Shown in pieces: positions 45,006 through 49,059 of a stretch of 49,059 nucleotides of DNA (position 1 is the stretch's first letter; every line of letters begins with the position of its first letter). Location: contig NZ_KI928919.1 of the NCBI RefSeq assembly GCF_000521215.1, positions 270,439-319,497 on the forward strand, read 5' to 3'. The notes beneath the pieces were generated by a model, which worked only from the letters and a program-made list of their open reading frames with translations, did no database searches and had not been told where the DNA came from. The position numbers were made by a program, and so were the translations under genes. The DNA is from Labrenzia sp. DG1229. Its GTDB lineage: Bacteria > Pseudomonadota > Alphaproteobacteria > Rhizobiales > Stappiaceae.

Positions 45006-46010
45006 CTAGTCTCTGTAACTGGCTGTGCCTTCGACCTTTGTGAATTGTCCTTTGCTGTCCACATCGACCTTCATTGTGTCGTCGGCACTCCAATAGGCGT
45101 AATTGGTGAACTTGAAGATTTTCGGATAAATGGTCAGCTTGCCGCTTTTGGCGACTTCTTTCGTCTGAGTAACCGATAACATTCCGGTTTCGCTGCGCCC
45201 TGCAGGCTGGAGCTGGCTCAAGTTGATGCCGGGATGGCTGCCTTTGTTGCGGGTTTGGTACAGAACACCGCCGTAAACCACACAATCTATGTGCAGCTTG
45301 CTGCGGCCGATACTTGGACCACCTCGCGTCTGCGTCCATCTGATGTCCGGATCGATGGAAAGCCATTCCGACACGCCGAAACCGAGGTGAATGGTTGTTC
45401 CGTCCTTGACCGGAATGTCCTTCATTTGCATGTAGACTGTGCCGCCCTTGTTCTCGACCGAATACTTAGGTGAAATGTAGTTCCAGCCGATTTCGTTATC
45501 GAGCAGATGCAGCTTCTGCCATTCATAAAAGATACCGGCACCGGCGGATACGGAAAGAGGGGTGGGGAGCACATTGAATTGCGGTCCGGATTTAACGATA
45601 CCAAGATCGTTTGTAATATATTGGGCCAGCCGCTTGCCGGATTCCTGAACGGCCCACTCGCCGGTCTTTTTGCCCGCATGCTTCATGACTTCCTTGAAAA
45701 GCTTGGCTCCTGACTTGATGCTGGCGTCCAGATCGCCAACCAAAGACGCTTCCCAATCGATACCCGACGACGTGATGCCGTCCATCTCCCTTTCGGTCTT
45801 ACATCCGGTCACAAGCAGCAAGGCAAAAGCTGATCCGATTTCAGCCATGATCCCGGCTCTTTTTCCGACCACGAGCACCTGTACGGGCAAACGCTTGCTT
45901 CCCATGTTCCAGAGATCGAATTGAAAAACACTGCCACCGGCGAGTACCGAACCGGAAAATCCACCACCCAAAAGGGCGATCCAGGTTGTGTCGGGATTAT
46001 ATAAAGACAT
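45006..46010 (-). CDS. Unrecognised 334-residue protein
   Basis: From an ATG with a GGAGGA-type ribosome binding site just upstream (46012-46024). The N-terminal 60 residues contain two hydrophobic, Gly-rich stretches (WIALLGGGFSGSVLAGG and IMAEIGSAFALLLVTGC). The second ends in a lipobox-like VTGC, but internally, so an export signal is not proven. A helical segment (SIKSGAKLFKEVMKHAGKK) and a mostly beta C-terminal half follow. No catalytic motif or family is recognised. The gene is isolated, divergent from pccB and codirectional with the Anbu operon, with lower GC than either. Confidence 0.65.
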   Translation of the reverse strand: MSLYNPDTTWIALLGGGFSGSVLAGGSVFQFDLWNMGSKRLPVQVLVVGKRAGIMAEIGSAFALLLVTGCKTEREMDGITSSGIDWEASLVGDLDASIKSGAKLFKEVMKHAGKKTGEWAVQESGKRLAQYITNDLGIVKSGPQFNVLPTPLSVSAGAGIFYEWQKLHLLDNEIGWNYISPKYSVENKGGTVYMQMKDIPVKDGTTIHLGFGVSEWLSIDPDIRWTQTRGGPSIGRSKLHIDCVVYGGVLYQTRNKGSHPGINLSQLQPAGRSETGMLSVTQTKEVAKSGKLTIYPKIFKFTNYAYWSADDTMKVDVDSKGQFTKVEGTASYRD

Positions 46011-46269
46011 TTCAAATCCTCCTGCGGGGCAGCAAAGGTCGCCCTAATTCACATGATAAAACCTTGGATAATGAACAATTACGCTGCGTCAGACCTAATA
46101 ATCCTATCCCCTTCAGCAAAACACAACGGTGTAACGAAAACCTTTGTAAAATTCCCACAAATTCGCCGAGTTTTGAGGATTGACGTAGTCTCCCATAAGC
46201 CCATGTGCTGACTTTGCCTTGAACCTGGAACATGTTACGGCCTCTGGGAATGAGAATTGGGAGGACCGG

Positions 46270-47802
46270 ATGAAAGAAGTTCTGGCCGAATTGGAACAGC
46301 GGCGCGACACGGCTCGACTTGGTGGTGGCCAACGCCGGATAGATTCGCAACACTCCAAAGGCAAGCTGACGGCGCGCGAACGGATCGAGGTTCTGCTCGA
46401 CGAAGGGTCCTTCGAAGAATTCGACATGTTCAAGCAGCATCGCTGCACCGAATTCGGCATGGAAGAGCAGCACATTCCAGGCGACGGCGTTGTGACTGGC
46501 TGGGGAACGGTCAATGGACGCACCGTTTATGTATTTTCCAAGGATTTCACCGTTTTCGGTGGATCGCTGTCGGAAACGCATGCCGAAAAGATTACCAAGC
46601 TGCAGGACATGGCGCTCCGCAACAGGGCGCCGATTATCGGCCTGTTCGATGCAGGCGGTGCACGCATTCAGGAAGGCGTCGCGGCGCTGGGCGGCTATGG
46701 CGAAGTGTTTCAGCGCAATGTGCTGGCGTCCGGAGTGATCCCTCAGATTTCCCTGATCATGGGACCATGTGCCGGTGGCGATGTTTATTCGCCCGCCATG
46801 ACCGATTTCATTTTCATGGTGCGCGACACGTCCTACATGTTCGTCACCGGGCCGGATGTCGTGAAGACCGTGACCAATGAAACCGTGACCGCTGAAGAAC
46901 TCGGCGGAGCTTCTGTTCACACCGCGAAATCATCGATAGCTGACGGCGCCTTTGACAACGATGTCGAGGCCCTTTTGGAAATGCGCCGGTTGATCGATTT
47001 CCTGCCGATGAACAACCAGGCCGACCTGCCGGAATTGACACATTTCGATGATCCGGATCGCATCGACACGAGCCTGGACACACTTATCCCTGACAATCCG
47101 AACAAGCCGTATGACATGCGCGAACTTGTCCTGAAGACTGTCGATGAAGGGGACTTCTTCGAGATCCAGAAGAATTTTGCCGGCAATATCATTACCGGGT
47201 TCGGGCGCATGGAAGGCCGGTCGGTCGGGATCATCGCAAACCAGCCGATGGTGCTTGCAGGTGTGCTGGATTCCGACGCCAGCCGGAAAGCCGCACGTTT
47301 CGTACGTTTTTGCGACTGTTTCAACATACCGATCGTGACTTTTGTCGACGTTCCCGGATTCCTCCCTGGAACCGCACAGGAATATGGCGGTCTGATCAAA
47401 CACGGCGCCAAGTTGTTGTTTGCTTACGCCGAGGCGACGGTACCGAAAATTACCGTGATCACCCGAAAGGCCTATGGCGGTGCCTACGACGTGATGAGCT
47501 CAAAGCATATTCGCGGCGATCTGAACTATGCCTGGCCAAGTGCGGAAATTGCGGTGATGGGAGCCAAGGGCGCGGTTGAAATTCTCTATCGTTCCGAATT
47601 GGGTGACACAGACAGGATTGCTCAACGGACGAAGGACTACGAAGACCGTTTCGCCAATCCGTTCGTGGCAGCAGAACGCGGCTATATCGACGATGTCATC
47701 CGACCGCATTCAACGCGGAGGCGTGTTGCCAAAGGGCTGGCCTTGCTGCGTTCAAAACAAGACGAGATGCCGTGGAAAAAGCACGACAATATTCCGCTCT
47801 GA
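46270..47802 (+). CDS. pccB: Propionyl-CoA carboxylase beta chain
   Basis: 510 residues from [26 protein letters not shown] six bases before the ATG at 46270 decides the start; the frame to 46219 adds 17 residues outside the family. Both crotonase-like carboxyltransferase halves are present: acyl-CoA-side motifs [13 protein letters not shown] and [15 protein letters not shown], and biotin-side motifs [16 protein letters not shown] and [16 protein letters not shown]. With the alpha chain it makes methylmalonyl-CoA from propionyl-CoA. pccA starts 802 bp downstream. Confidence 0.95.
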   Translation: MKEVLAELEQRRDTARLGGGQRRIDSQHSKGKLTARERIEVLLDEGSFEEFDMFKQHRCTEFGMEEQHIPGDGVVTGWGTVNGRTVYVFSKDFTVFGGSLSETHAEKITKLQDMALRNRAPIIGLFDAGGARIQEGVAALGGYGEVFQRNVLASGVIPQISLIMGPCAGGDVYSPAMTDFIFMVRDTSYMFVTGPDVVKTVTNETVTAEELGGASVHTAKSSIADGAFDNDVEALLEMRRLIDFLPMNNQADLPELTHFDDPDRIDTSLDTLIPDNPNKPYDMRELVLKTVDEGDFFEIQKNFAGNIITGFGRMEGRSVGIIANQPMVLAGVLDSDASRKAARFVRFCDCFNIPIVTFVDVPGFLPGTAQEYGGLIKHGAKLLFAYAEATVPKITVITRKAYGGAYDVMSSKHIRGDLNYAWPSAEIAVMGAKGAVEILYRSELGDTDRIAQRTKDYEDRFANPFVAAERGYIDDVIRPHSTRRRVAKGLALLRSKQDEMPWKKHDNIPL

Positions 47803-47841
47803 ACACAGGGCCTTGATTACCAGGACAGTGACTAACGAATG

Positions 47842-47862
47842 CGGGCCGGTTCAACCGGCCCG
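47842..47862. terminator. Bidirectional terminator between pccB and a convergent gene
   Basis: CGGGCCGG-TTCAA-CCGGCCCG is a perfect 8-bp GC stem with a 5-nt loop, followed by GTTTCGC. It lies between two converging stop codons. The T-run is short, so efficiency is uncertain. Confidence 0.7.
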
Positions 47863-47869
47863 TTTCGCA

Positions 47870-48184
47870 TCAGTTCCAGCGATTGAAACCACCTCGCGGG
47901 AAAAGCGGTTCCTTGCATTCGTAGGCGACCGGACATTTGCGATGGTCGCGTGTCGGGCCATACTGAACGAAAAGTTCCTGATTGAAGTCGCAGTAACTTC
48001 TGTTCGAGACAAACATCGAATAGGTGTGTTGACCGGTTGTAAAAACCACGGCGCCATGCTGTCTCACCATATTCTGTGCCTGCTGGCAGGACATCTGGCG
48101 CAGGTCCGGCCTGGCTTCGGCGGCGGTTGCCATAAAGATGCTTCCGAGCATTAGAGCAACGGTCGCTAAACGGTACTTTTTCAT
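47870..48184 (-). CDS. Small secreted cysteine-containing protein
   Basis: 104 residues from MKKYRLATVALMLGSIFMATAAEA, a typical Sec signal peptide cleaved near residue 24. The 16 residues of the longer frame lie before this signal and are rejected. The mature domain has four cysteines (MSCQQAQNM, RSYCDFNQE, RKCPVAYEC) that could form two disulfides. It resembles the short periplasmic proteins widely seen in Rhizobiales, whose function is unknown. Convergent with pccB. Confidence 0.82.
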   Translation of the reverse strand: MKKYRLATVALMLGSIFMATAAEARPDLRQMSCQQAQNMVRQHGAVVFTTGQHTYSMFVSNRSYCDFNQELFVQYGPTRDHRKCPVAYECKEPLFPRGGFNRWN

Positions 48185-48604
48185 CTCTGCCTCCGTTGGT
48201 GTCTGGCTTTGAAAAGACAAGCCCAACCCCATTTCGGGTTTCAGACTTCACCCTGTCATAAAACTAGTCACGCCCGGTCAGGGGCGCTCTACACTTTCAA
48301 GTGTGCTTTAGGCATTGTGTAAGTAGTGTGATCGGCACCACATAAAGTGCCATTTAACCGACTGATGCACCAGCGTAAGTTTCCTCACGAACCGCATGAG
48401 TACCGATGTCGGCCACTACCTGGCTCGCGCCTGGCGAACGTGGGGTAAATCCTGAAGGTCGTCAGCATGTGCGTGGCAGCGGCAGTGGTTCTTTCCCGCA
48501 GCAATCCCAGCCATCCGTATTACCACCTCTCGCCCTTTGGATAAGTTGCGCTGGTTTGGTGTGCGGCCTACAAACGAGAAAATGATCCAGTTGGGTGGAA
48601 ATAC
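48185..48604. other. Intergenic region before pccA
   Basis: No gene seen. It contains the divergent start regions of the small secreted protein and pccA. GGGTGG six bases before 48605 serves as the pccA ribosome binding site. Confidence 0.5.
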
Positions 48605-49059
48605 ATGTTTTCGAAAATTCTTGTTGCCAATCGGGGCGAGATCGCTTGCCGGGTCATGAAAACGGCGCGGCGTATGGGGATCAGCACCGTCGCGGTCTAC
48701 TCGGACGCGGATCGGGATGCGCTTCATGTCGAATTGGCAGATGAGGCCGTTCATATTGGCCCGGCAACGGCAGCGGAGTCCTACCTGGTCGCCGAAAAAA
48801 TCATTGAAGCCTGCAAGCAGACCGGCGCCGAAGCCGTGCATCCCGGTTACGGCTTCTTGTCGGAGCGGTCTAGCTTTCCCGACGCCCTGGCGAAAGAAGG
48901 CATCGTCTGGATTGGCCCCAATAAGAGAGCAATCGAGGCGATGGGCGACAAGATCGAGTCCAAGAAATTCGCCAACAACGCAAATGTGAGCACGGTTCCC
49001 GGGCATCTGGGTGTCATCGAGACACCCGAGCAGGCTGTCGAAATTGCAAAGGAGATCGG
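48605..49059 (+). CDS. pccA: Propionyl-CoA carboxylase alpha chain, N-terminal part
   Basis: 151 codons before the window ends. MFSKILVANRGEIACRVMKTAR and the GYGFLSERSSF and GDKIESKKFA motifs are the biotin carboxylase N-terminal (pre-ATP-grasp) domain and the start of the ATP-grasp. The full gene should add the rest of the ATP-grasp, the C-terminal domain and a biotinyl domain with MKM outside the window. The neighbourhood with pccB makes propionyl-CoA, rather than acetyl-CoA or methylcrotonyl-CoA, the likely substrate. Confidence 0.93.
   Translation, partial: MFSKILVANRGEIACRVMKTARRMGISTVAVYSDADRDALHVELADEAVHIGPATAAESYLVAEKIIEACKQTGAEAVHPGYGFLSERSSFPDALAKEGIVWIGPNKRAIEAMGDKIESKKFANNANVSTVPGHLGVIETPEQAVEIAKEI

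Noticed and set aside
1..49059. CRISPR arrays, insertion sequences, rRNA genes, integrases or a T6SS cluster
   Set aside because: No repeat-spacer pattern, transposase or integrase motif, rRNA sequence or secretion-system gene was found in the window.

Overview
The window is chromosomal DNA of an alphaproteobacterium. The evidence is the gene order tuf-S10-spc-alpha with adk directly after secY, the crcB/rluC/HAD/ATP12 neighbourhood, pccB/pccA, and short-LID adenylate kinase. Protein sequences and GC-rich codon use fit Hyphomicrobiales, plausibly Stappiaceae (Roseibium/Labrenzia-like). That family placement is an impression, not a measured result.

Layout. 0-1 kb: a phage-like Ig-domain protein cut by the window edge, then two palindromes and a tRNA-Thr on the minus strand, so the phage-like DNA lies just downstream of the tRNA 3' end. 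1.8-5.1 kb: an MFS transporter, the 23S rRNA methyltransferase RlmB, and a marR-thioesterase pair with a perfect inverted repeat touching the marR start codon. 5.4-21.2 kb: a promoter, tRNA-Tyr, tRNA-Gly, tuf and 27 further codirectional translation, secretion and transcription genes (rpsJ to rplQ), closed by a strong terminator. In this block rpsE carries a one-base insertion that breaks the frame of an essential gene. 21.3-30.8 kb: a chemoreceptor, a small membrane protein, an HtrA protease followed by RarA, a SnoaL-like protein and a large patatin-like protein. 30.9-33.8 kb: an AT-richer accessory stretch with an acetyltransferase, two small lipoproteins and doubtful or decayed small genes.

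33.8-39.3 kb: crcB, rluC, a HAD phosphatase and the F1-ATPase assembly factor ATP12. This run is interrupted by three opposite-strand genes: a P-loop kinase, a 56-residue two-helix membrane protein, and a membrane-anchored Tlde1/DUF2778 (L,D-transpeptidase-like) protein. 39.3-44.9 kb (minus strand): a circularly permuted ATP-grasp enzyme, an alpha-E protein, a transglutaminase-like protein and the proteasome-related peptidase Anbu, followed by mgtE, which is also split by a one-base insertion. 45.0-46.0 kb: an unrecognised 334-residue protein. 46.3-49.1 kb: propionyl-CoA carboxylase beta (pccB), a small secreted cysteine-containing protein on the opposite strand, and the start of the alpha subunit (pccA).

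The most interesting functional unit is the Anbu cluster: a ligase-like ATP-grasp enzyme, a transglutaminase fold and a self-compartmentalising protease homologue in one operon, which suggests a peptide-conjugation and peptide-turnover pathway whose substrate is unknown. The main data-quality message is that at least two genes (rpsE and mgtE) carry single-base insertions that look like sequence errors and should be verified before any biological reading.
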